A program made the position numbers and the translations under genes. The notes under the pieces were generated by a model. The model saw only the letters and a program-made list of their open reading frames with translations. It was not told the DNA's origin and searched no databases. A DNA stretch of 64,000 nt from Dermacentor variabilis (lineage: Eukaryota > Arthropoda > Arachnida > Ixodida > Ixodidae), in assembly GCF_050947875.1 (NCBI RefSeq), contig NC_134573.1:32237615-32301614 (forward strand). The letters run 5' to 3'. Positions 1 through 9,012 of the stretch are shown in pieces. Every line of letters begins with the position of its first letter. The first letter of the stretch is position 1.

Positions 1-1
1 A

Positions 2-361
2 CAGACCTACGGTCCCCTTCGCCCGCCATTGCGCCCGCCCGTATCCGCTGCAGTCCGGCCACTGGTGCAGTATGCACGACCTCAAGATCATTGGCGCCCG
101 GAAGATAATCGCCCGATTTGTTTTTATTGTGGCAGTGCTGGACACGTAGCACGTCACTGTCACCTCCTTACACCGAACGTCCCCAACAATGTGCGTCCAT
201 ATGCGCCACGTTTCCAACAACGCCGCAACTATTCGGACACCTTTGAATCTTCTCCTGTTTTCGACACCGCATTCTCCGCCGCTCGCCGTTCACCTTCTCC
301 TCGCCGCCGCTCGCTCTCCCTCATGCACCGGCGTCGGAGCCCTTTGCGCCAGGAAAACTAA
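2..361 (+). CDS. gag: Gag C-terminal part with CCHC zinc knuckle (partial)
   Basis: This frame is open from the first bases of the window to a TAA at 359-361, so it is the 3' end of a longer gag; no true start is visible. A retroviral-type zinc knuckle [14 protein letters not shown] (C-x2-C-x4-H-x4-C) lies at 119-160. It would bind the element's RNA during packaging. The tail after it is rich in Arg, Ser and Pro, with several [12 protein letters not shown] dipeptide runs, as in many Ty3/gypsy Gag C-termini. The last about 115 bp overlap the pol frame, which is in the -1 register relative to gag and is open from 247. The last sense codons before the stop are GAA AAC, so a -1 shift there would continue into pol. 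No break is visible in the part present. Confidence 0.82.
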   Translation, partial: QTYGPLRPPLRPPVSAAVRPLVQYARPQDHWRPEDNRPICFYCGSAGHVARHCHLLTPNVPNNVRPYAPRFQQRRNYSDTFESSPVFDTAFSAARRSPSPRRRSLSLMHRRRSPLRQEN

Positions 362-390
362 ATATCGCAGTTCATGAGGCGAGAACTGCG

Positions 391-3300
391 GTGCCAGCGA
401 AATGTTTAAGGCCTCACACTTCCCCGAAGAACGTTATTGAAGTCGCAATAGAAGGAACATTAACTCTAGCACTTGTCGACACCGGCGCTGCACTTTCAGC
501 GATAGATGCCCGTATTTGCCGCAAGATAGGAAAAGTGACGACGCCGCTTTCTGGACTGTCTCTTCGAACTACCAACGCGCAGCACGTCGAGCCATCCGTC
601 GCCTGCACTGCTCGTGTCGTAATTCAGGACGTCCTCTATATCATAGAATTCATCGTGTTGCCATCATGTTCACACGACGTCATATTAGGTTGGGACTTTC
701 TCTCCACGCATCATGCGATCATTGACTGCGCCCGCGCCGAAATCGAGCTGTTTCAGTTTTCGAACGATATTATCGCTGACCATAAGGACCATTGCCGCAT
801 AATCTCTGTTTCAGAAGACACCGTTATACCTGCCTGGTCTTCCACCCTTGTCAGTATCTCTTGTGACTATATAGATGACGGCACAGTACTCTTCGCTCCG
901 TCTGAACTCTTAGTTCGCCGCCGTTCACTACCACTGCCGTTCGCCGTCCTCGAGTTCCAAGCTGGCGCCTCTCTCATGTTCGTCTCAAACCCATCGGCTG
1001 AACCAATTACTTTACGCCGCCGTGAAAGCCTTGGCAGAGCAGAGCCACTGACCTCATCTTCAATATTTGACACGATCGACGACTCCACTTATATTGCTGC
1101 TCTCGAGGCATCGCGTCCACAGTCACTACCGCGTTCTTTTACGCCAGCTATTGCCAGTGACCTTACGACGACGCAGCGCGACGAACTTCTTCGCTTGCTC
1201 CAAGGCTTCTCTTCCTCCTTTGATTGCCAAGCAACATCACTTGGCCGCACAACGACTGTTTCGCAAACTATCGACACTGGGAGCCATGCACCAATTCGAC
1301 AGCGTCCTTACCGAGTATCGGCGACTGAAAGACGCGTTATCAATGACCAGGTGAACGATATGCTCAATCGCGGTGTCATCCAGCCTTCTAGTAGTCCTTG
1401 GGCATCACCAGATGTCCTGGTTAAAAAGAAAGTTGGCACCATACGATTTTGGGTCGATTATCGAAGGCTTAACAAGATTACCCGAAAGGATGTATACCCG
1501 TTGCCACGTATTGACGACGCACTTGACTGTTTGCAAGGAGCGGAGTTTTTTTCCTCCTTAGATCTCCGCTCTGGCTACTGGCACGTGCCCATGGCTAACG
1601 CTGACTGTTCTAAAACCGCGTTTGTAACACCAGATGGCTTGTATGAATTCACTGTGGTGCCGTTCGGTCTGTGCAATGCGCCCGCCACCTTCGAACGCAT
1701 GATGGACGGCATCCTACGTGGTCTGAAGTGGCATACTTGCCTCTGCTACCTCGACGACGTTGTCGTCTTTTCCCCTGATTTTCCGACCCATCTTCGGCGT
1801 TTACATCAAGTTTTGACCTGTCTCCGGAATGCTGGTCTCCAGCTTAACTTAAGAAAGTGCCGATTTGCAGCTCGAAAACTGGCTATATTAGGCCACGTTG
1901 TCTCCAAAGAAGGCATTCTTCCTGATCCTGATAAACTTCGCGCCGCATACGAATTTCCGAAGCCCACTAACTTGAAAGCACTACGCAGCTTCATTGGACT
2001 ATGCCCCTATTTTCGACGTTTCGTTCGCAATTTTGCTACAGTGATCGCACCACTTAACCAACTTCTTCAAGGCGACAATGAACTTTCTGCTTGGTCGGAA
2101 GCCTCTGATGATGCCTTTACGACTCTTCGTCACCTCCTCACGTCTCCGCCAGTCTTGCGCCATTTTGATCCAAGCGCACCTACAGAACTTCACACTGACG
2201 CCAGTGGTGTCGGCCTTGGTGCCGTGCTCGCACAACGCAAGAACGCTAATGCCGAATACGTAGTCGCTTATGCTAGTCGTGCCCTCACGAAACCTGAGGC
2301 CAATTACTCAGTCACAGAAAAAGAGCGCCTGGCTATCGTATGGGCTCTTCCAAAATTTCGTCCATATCTCTACGGTCGACGCTTTGACGTGGTGACGGAT
2401 CATCACGCTCGTTGCTGGTTGTCCAACCTAAAAGACCCGTCGGGCCGCCTCGCTCGGGGGGTACCTTCGAATCCAGGACTATGATATCCGTGTTGTCTGT
2501 CGTTCTGGACGCAAACACTCTGACGCCGATGCCCTCTCGCGCTCCCCAGTTACTTCAGACAGCCGCACTTCTACTTATAGACATGACATCTCACCACTTG
2601 ACATCCTGGACATGGCATCGGAGCAACGAAAAGACCCATGGATCGTCATGATATTAGACTTTTTGTCCAATCCTCCGGCAACTTCGGCACCTCGAGCGTT
2701 ACGCCGACAGGCGCAGCATTTCACAATCCGCGACGGACTTTTATACCGCCGCAACTACCACGATGACGGCCGCAAATGGCTCTTAGTAGTGCCTCGCCAC
2801 CTACGACAAGATTTATGCTCCGCTTCTCATTCTGACCCGCAGTGTGGTCACGGCGGAGCGTCAGAAACCTACACACGGCTTCGCCTACGATATTATTGGC
2901 GAGGGATGTACGCCTTCGTCCACAAATACGTGCGCTCCTGCATTGCCTGCCAGCGACGCAAATGTGTCCCGCACCTCTCCAACCACTTCCCTGCCCAGCT
3001 CAGCCATTCGACCGCGTCGGCATCGATATATACGGGCCTCTTCCATCTACTGGCGCTGGTAACCGATGGATTGTTGTGGCCGTAGATCATTTGACACGGT
3101 ATGCTGAAACCACCGCCTTGCATGCTGCATCAGCAAAAGACATCGCCTCGTTCATTCTAAACAACTTCGTTCTCCGTCATGGCGCCTCTCGTGAACTGTT
3201 GTGCGATCGGGGCCGCGTATTCCTCTCAGACGTCCTGCAGTCACTCCTATCTGAATGCCAAATTATTCACCGCACTACTACTGCTTATCATCCACAGACC

Positions 3301-3875
3301 AATGGCTTAACAGAACGATTCAACAGAACTCTTGGTGACATGCTATCAGTGTGTGTTGCATCTGACCACTCCAACTGGGATCTTGTACACCCGTTCGCCA
3401 CTTACGCATATAACACTGCCTCTCAAGCCACTACCGGATTCTCGCCATTCTCTCTGCTTTACGGCTGCCATCCCTCCAGCACCATTGATACGGTTCTCCC
3501 GTACCGGCAGGACCCTGCTGAATGCTCACCTGTTTCTGCGATTGCTCAGCACGCCGAGAAATGCCGACAGCTGGCCCGTTCTTTGACATCTGCTCAACAG
3601 TGCTGCCAAAAAGAGCGCCATGACCTGAATCCTCCCCTCACCCCTTCCCCGTCGACTAACTCGTGTGGCTTCGGGTCCCGCCTGTTGCTGCTCCTGACCT
3701 TTCGTCCAAGCTCCTCCCGAAGTACCACGGGCCCTACCGCGTGGTTGCACAAACATCACCAGTGAACTACGTGGTCGAACCCGTATCGCCATCTCCCGAT
3801 CTCCGTCGACGAGGGCGAGAGACTGTACACATTGACCGGCTGAAGCAGTACTACGATCCACCCACCTCTTCGTAG
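391..3875 (+). pseudogene. pol: Gypsy-type Pol: protease, RT, RNase H, integrase (frameshifted)
   Basis: Frame 1 is open from 247; the first possible start, a GTG, is at 391, and expression was probably by frameshift from gag. Counting from 391: retropepsin DTGAALS begins at residue 30; RT carries the YLDD catalytic box at residues 453-456; RNase H has TDASG with Asp 603, then a TEKERLA Glu and a VVTDHH Asp. The frame is then lost near a G6 run at 2456-2461 and continues in frame 2, which carries the integrase zinc finger (His codons at 2828 and 2849, Cys codons at 2939 and 2948). A second shift between 2950 and 2992 returns to frame 1 for the integrase core, with D at 3025, D at 3205 and E at 3313 (D-x59-D-x35-E) and HPQTNGLTERFNR around the Glu. 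A third shift near 3625-3650 enters frame 3, where a TAA at 3657 interrupts the linker; the GPY module follows (GPY at 3729-3737), ending at TAG 3873. All catalytic residues are still present, but no full-length polyprotein can be made. Confidence 0.92.
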
Positions 3876-3908
3876 GTCGCCAGGATGGCTACTCGTCAAT
3901 TCCGGGGG

Positions 3909-4049
3909 TGATTTGTGACGAAGAAGATCGGCAGGCTAAAAAGCCCCGTTGCCATCGCGTGGCTCGTACCCAGTTCGTTCGCTGGCTGCGCCCTACCTGT
4001 TGTTGCCGTCTTGGTCGCTGCTCCTCTACGACCCGAATAAACCCCATTT

Positions 4050-4052
<3 letters not shown>
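3909..4052 (+). repeat. Candidate 3' LTR of the gypsy element
   Basis: After pol there is a purine-leaning stretch ending in five Gs (3904-3908), then TG at 3909 (or TGTGACG at 3914). The segment ends in ACA at 4050-4052 just before an (AT)n run, giving the TG...CA-type ends expected of an LTR. An AATAAA lies at 4036-4041, close to the 3' end. At about 140 bp it would be a short LTR, and the 5' LTR is outside the window, so identity of the two ends cannot be checked. It could instead be 3' untranslated sequence of a longer, truncated LTR. Confidence 0.4.
4036..4041 (+). promoter_or_regulatory. AATAAA polyadenylation signal of the gypsy element
   Basis: A canonical AATAAA lies 160 bp after the pol stop and 11 bp before the candidate LTR end. 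Its position fits 3'-end formation of the element's transcript. Confidence 0.4.

Positions 4053-4087
<35 letters not shown>
4053..4087. repeat. (AT)n microsatellite
   Basis: An uninterrupted AT dinucleotide run of about 35 bp directly abuts the candidate LTR end. Confidence 0.98.
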
Positions 4088-4092
<5 letters not shown>

Positions 4093-4124
4093 CAAGTGGT
4101 TTTGGCACGTAAAACCCCAAATAT

Positions 4125-4128
<4 letters not shown>
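4088..4128 (+). repeat. 3' tail of a tick tRNA-derived SINE
   Basis: The segment contains TGGTTTTGGCACGTAAAACC followed by CCA and an ATT-rich tail. I recognise this as the conserved 3' end of a SINE that is very common in ixodid ticks (the Ruka-type family). The rest of that copy is missing; AT runs replace sequence on both sides. The identification is from memory of the family. Confidence 0.6.

Positions 4129-4186
<58 letters not shown>
4129..4186. repeat. (AT)n microsatellite
   Basis: An AT dinucleotide run of about 58 bp follows the SINE tail. It probably grew from the A/T-rich SINE 3' end. A short GA-rich patch (about 4200-4228) follows. Confidence 0.98.
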
Positions 4187-4188
<2 letters not shown>

Positions 4189-4931
4189 GTGAGCGGGTAG
4201 GGAGAGAGTGATAAATATAGAGAGAGATAAGTCCGCGCGTGTGCAGTGAATATATATGGATGTCCTGTATGAGTACTTTTCAAGGCAAAAATACCAACAC
4301 ATCAAATTTTCGGAGCAGCTACCGTCACTTCAAGACATGTACGTGGCATCATAGCACGATCGTGCACTTTGTTTTTCCTCGCGGTGTCTGTACACTGTGA
4401 ACCTCTAACAAGAAGGCCGTATCAGTACGTGCTACGCATAATGCAGGAGCGTAGGCCCACAGCAGGCTGGAGGGCAGGCGCACATGCCGTAAGGTTTTCA
4501 CCTTTCTCCACAGCCTCGCAGGCCACCCACGGTTAGCCTGTTTTGGCCAAATATATAATATGAATATATTATTATTAATGTTCCTTCTCTGTAACTTATA
4601 CCAATCATCTAAAGTTGTTAAGTTTGTCATGTTTTTAACCGCGATTAGATCAACATTGTTAAGGCATTCAAATGGGAGCCATTTCAAACTAGATTACTTT
4701 GCCAAACAAAGCACAAAGGAAAGCCTCAATGTTCTGGTATTCCTAAATAGATTCGATTTGCGGAATTTTAAGCCCGCTTGAACTGCCTGCAATTCAATAC
4801 TGAAAGCAGTGAAAACTGACTTCTTTTCTTGTTGTCCAAAGGCTGCCTCAATGTAGATAGCAAGCTATAATTATTCATGTGCAAAACATTAAGCAATGAC
4901 TCTGTTTCTAAGCTGATAAATGTGATTTTTT
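4187..4931. other. No recognisable feature
   Basis: This is mixed-composition sequence with AT-rich patches (for example 4550-4580). Open frames here are at most about 112 codons, have no recognisable domain, and show no linked splice or start context. I see no gene, RNA or repeat that I can name. Confidence 0.6.
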
Positions 4932-5053
4932 AACCGCCATGGTTGCTCAGTGGCTATGGTGTTGAGCTGCTCAGCACGAGGTCGCGTGATCGAATCCCAA
5001 ACACGGCGGCCGCATTTCGATGGAGGCGACAACAGCCGTGTACTTTGATTTAT
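4932..5053 (+). repeat. 5' head of a tick tRNA-derived SINE, truncated
   Basis: A tRNA-like RNA polymerase III promoter is visible: A box TTGCTCAGTGG at 4943-4953 and B box TGATCGAATCC at 4987-4997, about 33 bp apart. It is followed by the GGCGGCCGCATTTCGATGG motif that I associate with the body of the common ixodid SINE. The match runs to GATTTA at 5048-5053 and stops there, where the sequence changes to the candidate Harbinger end. This is not a functional tRNA gene: there is no acceptor-stem pairing, and the SINE body continues downstream of it. Confidence 0.7.
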
Positions 5054-5054
5054 A

Positions 5055-5304
5055 CCCCTGTCACACTGGGAGTTTTAATGTCATTCGAACCGAATGGCAT
5101 TAGCATCGAATGACATTATTCGGTTGATACACAGCGATATTTAATGTCATTAAATGACTTCCGCAATCGAATGAGTTCGAGAAACTCATTCGGCTTCGCA
5201 CTTCGAAGCGAATGTGTAATCTCAACCCCAGAATCACAGCAAAACACGACAGAGCGTTTGCAAGTTGAAAGCCGTACTCATAAAGAAATAATAAGCTTCG
5301 AATG
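5055..5304. repeat. Candidate Harbinger left end with CGAATG subterminal repeats
   Basis: After a possible terminal sequence at 5055-5070, the hexamer CGAATG or its complement CATTCG occurs at 5082, 5091, 5107, 5168, 5187, 5209 and 5299. Two perfect inverted pairs are visible: 5076-5088 with 5106-5118 (13-bp arms) and 5168-5177 with 5183-5192 (10-bp arms, 5-nt loop). Clusters of short inverted repeats just inside the ends are common in DNA transposons, where they can serve as protein-binding sites. That role is inferred. Confidence 0.5.
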
Positions 5305-5508
5305 TTTTAATGAACTTGTTACTTTAAAGAGACAAAACATTCACGGCAGGCTGTCGCAAAATGTTGTACTCTGCAGCTCAGCAGCGTCTGGCCTCCGCCC
5401 CCTGCCGCCGACACTCTGCTATGCTCTGCTCATCGGCCATGTTGCAAACAGTCGGTCGCCTCGTTGCACGTTTCGCTCAAGCAGGCATCAGGAGCAACGC
5501 GACGAGCA

Positions 5509-7209
5509 ATGGCAGCTGGATGGGTACATTGGAGCCAAGCGGAAACGTTTACGTCAATTAGAATTTGGGAGGACAACCTAAGTGACTTCCGTCGTGCCAA
5601 AAGGAATCAGAAAGCGTACGCGCACATTCTGGAAGAACTTTTTAAAGCCGGCGTTGAAAAGAGTCTGAAAGAAACAAAAACAAAGATTGAAAACCTTGGA
5701 AACAAGTACAGGCAAGTACGATTTTTATTTTTGACGCTGTGCATGTTCGTTGAATAATAAATAAATAATGGGAATATATCGGGCGAAGTAGCGTCCCAGG
5801 TTGTTTTCTAGAGCGGACGCCAGTATCATCACTTGGCGTTGCCGAAAGAGCTAATAGTCGCGGCGCACCTTTTTTTTTTCACCCAGCGCACACCTTCATC
5901 GGACGCATTGTGTATCTTTTAGCATACTGGACCAGCAGGCATACAACAATTCGCTGATGGGACGCTCCGAGATGTGATACGCCAGTCCTTCGGGACGCAT
6001 AGAGAAATGCGGGGCGCGTTCTGGATCGTGTCCGCTCGGGATTCAAAGTGCCCTGTGTCACTGGTATTTTTCGTGCTGCGACGACTTTCATTTCCAAATA
6101 GCAAAATAAAAAGAACATGTGTAAGCGAGCATCGCGGTGCGCGTCAGGGAACAGCTAATTTCAAGCAACGACATATTTTCGCTACATTGACCTTCCGAGC
6201 GTGTGCTGTACCTGTATTGTACTGCTACTGCTATTCGGGTGTGTTGTATGAACCTATGGCAAGAAATATGAACTTGATAACCTACAATGCAGTTGAAACG
6301 TGGCTTTGCTTTATTTCTGTTGCAGATATATCAATAAAAAAAGGGCACGGGCTGTGGCCAGATAACGTGGCCCTTTTATTGGGATATACACAAATTTCTC
6401 CAGGCACTGCCTATTAATGATTACAGCCTGCTGCATATACAGTGTCTGCAACAGCAGCAGCACAGTGTAACAGGTAAGTGCAATGCATATTGTAGAATAC
6501 TTTCTAATAACTTTTTCCAACAGATATGTCTTCAAGCATGCGCAATTTTTTATCATAATTGGCGTTCAGCAAAGCAAATTTTTTTTCAAGGTGCTTCCAT
6601 TGCTATTGTCTGCACAACAAACTTTGGAGGGACATACCAGAAATGAATATTTGAAACATTTGCAGCATCCTTAATATTAAAGTTTATTAATCTGTGAAAT
6701 GTTTCACGTGTGCAGGTTTATGTATATGAAATCATCGGAACAGTTTCTCAGAAACATTTGGGTAACAATGAATTGCATTTTTATTGTATTCTTTTTTTCA
6801 GCTCATCACGAGCATGGAATATGGAAATGATTTTGGCAGCGACGAGGACGCCTCGGTGGGTGATGCGGCCCTTGAAGACGCCTGAGCTCTGTCATCAACA
6901 CAGGGCTCGGCCACCGCCAGTGAAAACCCGTCGCGGCTGGTGGCCATGTCCGACAGCGAGGGCTCACAAGCACTAACACCACCAGCAGCTCGCAAGAGAG
7001 CCGAAAGACAGGCCCTGAAGAAACGGCAGCCCTCCCAGCAGTTGCTGTTGACACAAGTTGTTGAGGAGCAGCGCCAGCTTCGTCTCAGCTTAGAGAAATC
7101 AAAAGAAAAGGAGCTTCGCAAGCGCGAGCGGCAATTGAGGCTCGATGAAGCTGCTGCCGAGCGGGAAGAACGCTTGATAGCGGTCTTAGAAAAAATTGTT
7201 GCAAAATAG
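5509..7209 (+). pseudogene. Harbinger Myb/SANT-like DNA-binding protein, nonsense-mutated
   Basis: Exon 1 from the ATG at 5509 (G at -3 and +4) encodes a Myb/SANT-like domain. Its hallmarks are WSQAETF near residue 7, an IxxWED motif, KRNQKAY, and LKETKTKIENLGNKYRQ, where families of this type have the recognition helix. A GT at 5716 allows a phase-0 donor. A strong acceptor (polypyrimidine tract plus CAG) ends at 6801 and opens an exon in the same register. That exon reads to TAG at 7207-7209, except for one in-frame TGA at 6883-6885. Its second half is highly charged (ERQALKKRQ, KEKELRKRERQLR) and looks like a coiled coil, the typical C-terminus of Harbinger Myb proteins. In this superfamily the Myb-like partner helps bring the transposase to the nucleus and to the ends. 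The usual second half of the Myb domain after KYRQ is not evident, so an intervening exon may be missing from my model. Confidence 0.72.
5716..6801 (+). other. Probable intron of the Myb-like gene
   Basis: This is about 1.1 kb, AT-rich, between the proposed donor at 5716 and the acceptor ending at 6801. It holds a T run at about 5868-5880. A small open segment at about 6397-6473 is bounded by a plausible acceptor (TTTCTCCAG) and a perfect donor (CAG|GTAAGT at 6474), but it is not in phase with the next exon. No domain is recognisable in the longer open stretch at 5974-6417. Confidence 0.45.
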
Positions 7210-7220
7210 TCATATTTTGA

Positions 7221-7226
7221 AATAAA
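7221..7226 (+). promoter_or_regulatory. AATAAA signal after the Myb-like gene
   Basis: A canonical AATAAA starts 12 bp after the TAG stop of the Myb-like gene, a normal place for 3'-end formation in a compact transposon gene. Confidence 0.5.
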
Positions 7227-7434
7227 CTGTTTTCAATTTCCTCCATTTACTTCAAGTAATCTCTTCAACTGACGCCAAACACTCCTTCAGGCATACAAAA
7301 AGACAAACCCCGAAGTATGCTTCCGACTGTGAGGTTTCAGTTCATTGTGTGTTTTGTTCTGCCCGTTTCCAGAAATATTGCCCAAGGGCAGCTCTGACTT
7401 CATGACCTGTCGCAGTGGATGCAGCGGTAGTATG

Positions 7435-8970
7435 TCATGGATGCTCATACAGAGCATCAAATGCAGTGGCTTCATTTTCCCACTGCTGTTCCACAGTGTC
7501 TCTGAGACCTTCACAAATATTGTGTAAAATACACCATGCCCTAATTGCATGCTTTGCACTGGGCAAGGTGCACTCCATTCTCTTCATAATAAACTTAAAG
7601 CGAGCTTTCAGCCTTCCAAAAGCATTTTCAACAATGCGTCTCGTCCTTGATAGGTTATAGTTGAAAGCAGCTTCGTGTGTGTCGGGCAAGCCATTTGAGA
7701 ATGGCTTCAGGAGGCTTGTAGTAAGTGGAAATGCCTGGTAACACAGAATAATTGGGTTCACCTCAACATTCTCAATCACAGCCACGGGCAATGAGAAGTA
7801 TGCGCCCTCAACCAACGTAGACAATCTCGACCTTGCATACAGGTTGGCGTCGTGGCATCTGCCTGGAGCTCCAATATTTATGTACCGAAATCGGTACATA
7901 TAATCCACCATCGCCAGAAGTATGATACTGTACCTGCACAGAAAGCAATACACAAATATGATTATGCACTTCACTGCAGTGTATTCTGCATTGTAATTTT
8001 CTGACCAAATTGTAGAAGTCATTTGTGTCCATAGTGCTGCTGAAGAGACCAACGCTACTAAGTAGCAATAGTTTTGTGCCATGCTAACAAAAAATATGCT
8101 CTACAAGAAATGTAATGAAGCAACCTCTCGCAAGCCAAATTTATGAAACTTTGATAACAAGCAAGAACGAAAGACTGAAAATTATCTTTCAATTTCATAC
8201 GTAGTTTTCTCTGAACAGTAAAATGGACAGTAAAACGCCCATAAAAAGTTTAATATTTCCCAAACTATACACACAAGGTACAAGTTGCGTTTGTGAAATG
8301 CTGTTATAAAAGTAAAAAAAAAACCTTTTAGTAGTGCTTACCATCCTTTAGAGTTGTGGTAATCCACGGCGTTCTCCTTTGGTGGCGACACACAAAAGTG
8401 GCAGCCGTCAAAAGCGCCAATACCCTGAGGAAAGCCACTCAGAGCAAAAAATTCCCTCATGTGTTTTTTCATTTCCTGGCGGCGGATCATGCGGAGCCAT
8501 TCCCCTTCAACCTGATCAATTACAGCCTTGTAGAATTCTTTACAAAGCACGTTCATCGTTGATCTGCCGATGCCAGAAAGGTGCGCGATGGTTCAGTCCT
8601 CTCCACTGGAACACAATCTGTACAATCCCACCGCCACTCGCTTTTCCAAGGAGATCGGCTTTCTCAGTCGCGTCGTTTGGTGCTCCAAGACGGATCTGCA
8701 CGATTCGACCAAATACCTGAACGTAGGCGGCGATACACGGAAAGCTTGCTTGAAGTGATTTTCACCAAGGTTCGGCAAAGTGTCCTCAAACCAGCGCTCA
8801 TTTCTTTGAAATGTCCAACGCTCTCGGTGAACAATGGAACAACTGGCCGTCACAGCCGCAACAGTGAACGAGTTCGCTTGAATACGCTGCTGAATTTCGT
8901 CACTCTGTCTTGATTGTGCGTCTATTAGAACGTCTAATCGCTTCCTCTGATGATTACGCCTTGCTCGCAA
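7435..8970 (-). pseudogene. HARBI1-like PIF/Harbinger transposase (DDE_Tnp_4), inactivated
   Basis: Exon 1 runs from 8970 down to 8342 and exon 2 from 7933 to the TGA at 7435. The intron (8341-7934) has a GTAAG donor and a TTTCTGTGCAG acceptor, and splicing restores the motif YHNSKGWYSIILLA. Total coding length is about 375 codons, normal for the family. Exon 1 has an N-terminal helical region and then the first catalytic motif GIGAFDGCHF. Exon 2 has MVDYMYRF, GAPGRCHD and the terminal catalytic motif RRIVENAFGRLKARF. Damage: an in-frame TGA at 8595-8593, where relatives usually have Arg (a CGA to TGA change fits); ILCYQAFPL where the family has a GD pair, so that the conserved Asp is Tyr; and no in-frame ATG before the upstream stop at 9015, so the frame's first candidate codon is TTG at 8970. 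The enzyme would have cut and re-inserted the element at TTA/TAA-like sites. It is not active here. Confidence 0.85.
7934..8341 (-). other. Intron of the Harbinger transposase
   Basis: This 408-bp intron is AT-rich. On the - strand it starts GTAAGC and ends TTTCTGTGCAG. The join is inside a Trp codon of the conserved KGWY motif, which makes the placement firm. Confidence 0.8.
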
Positions 8971-9012
8971 TGCAAAGTGCGCAGCGTGTGAAACGTAGTT
9001 TTTGTCATGTGG

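Larger units (their letters stand above)
1..4052 (+). mobile_element. Ty3/gypsy LTR retrotransposon, 5'-truncated by window edge, decayed
   Basis: Reading along the + strand, the order is gag zinc knuckle, retropepsin, reverse transcriptase, RNase H, integrase zinc finger, integrase core and integrase GPY module. Integrase after RNase H is the Ty3/gypsy order (Ty1/copia has integrase first). The 5' LTR, primer-binding site and most of gag lie left of the window. Coding capacity is lost through three frameshifts and at least one nonsense codon, all in the second half of pol, while protease, RT and most of RNase H remain in one open frame. This pattern suggests a fairly recent but dead insertion. 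The right boundary at 4052 depends on the LTR call and is tentative. Confidence 0.93.
5055..9012. mobile_element. PIF/Harbinger DNA transposon, decayed; right end not found
   Basis: The two diagnostic proteins of the superfamily are present and convergent: a Myb/SANT-like protein on + (5509-7209) and a HARBI1-like DDE transposase on - (8970-7435), with 225 bp between their stops. The left end is placed at 5055 because a recognisable SINE is interrupted there after TTA, the usual 3-bp Harbinger target, and the sequence then starts CCCCTGTCACACTGGG. I could not find an inverted partner to the right up to the satellite at 11427, so the right limit given is only the end of the open transposase frame. 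Both genes carry nonsense codons, so this copy is dead. Confidence 0.78.

Noticed and set aside
4349..4781. Two short open frames on opposite strands near an AT-rich patch
   Set aside because: No domain, weak start context and mutual overlap; no support for a gene.
4932..5053. tRNA gene
   Set aside because: A and B boxes are present, but no acceptor stem closes, and the sequence continues as SINE body; it is a tRNA-derived head.
5974..6417. 147-codon open frame in the Myb-like intron
   Set aside because: No recognisable domain, no good start context, low-complexity hydrophobic stretches, and it lies between a plausible donor and a strong acceptor.
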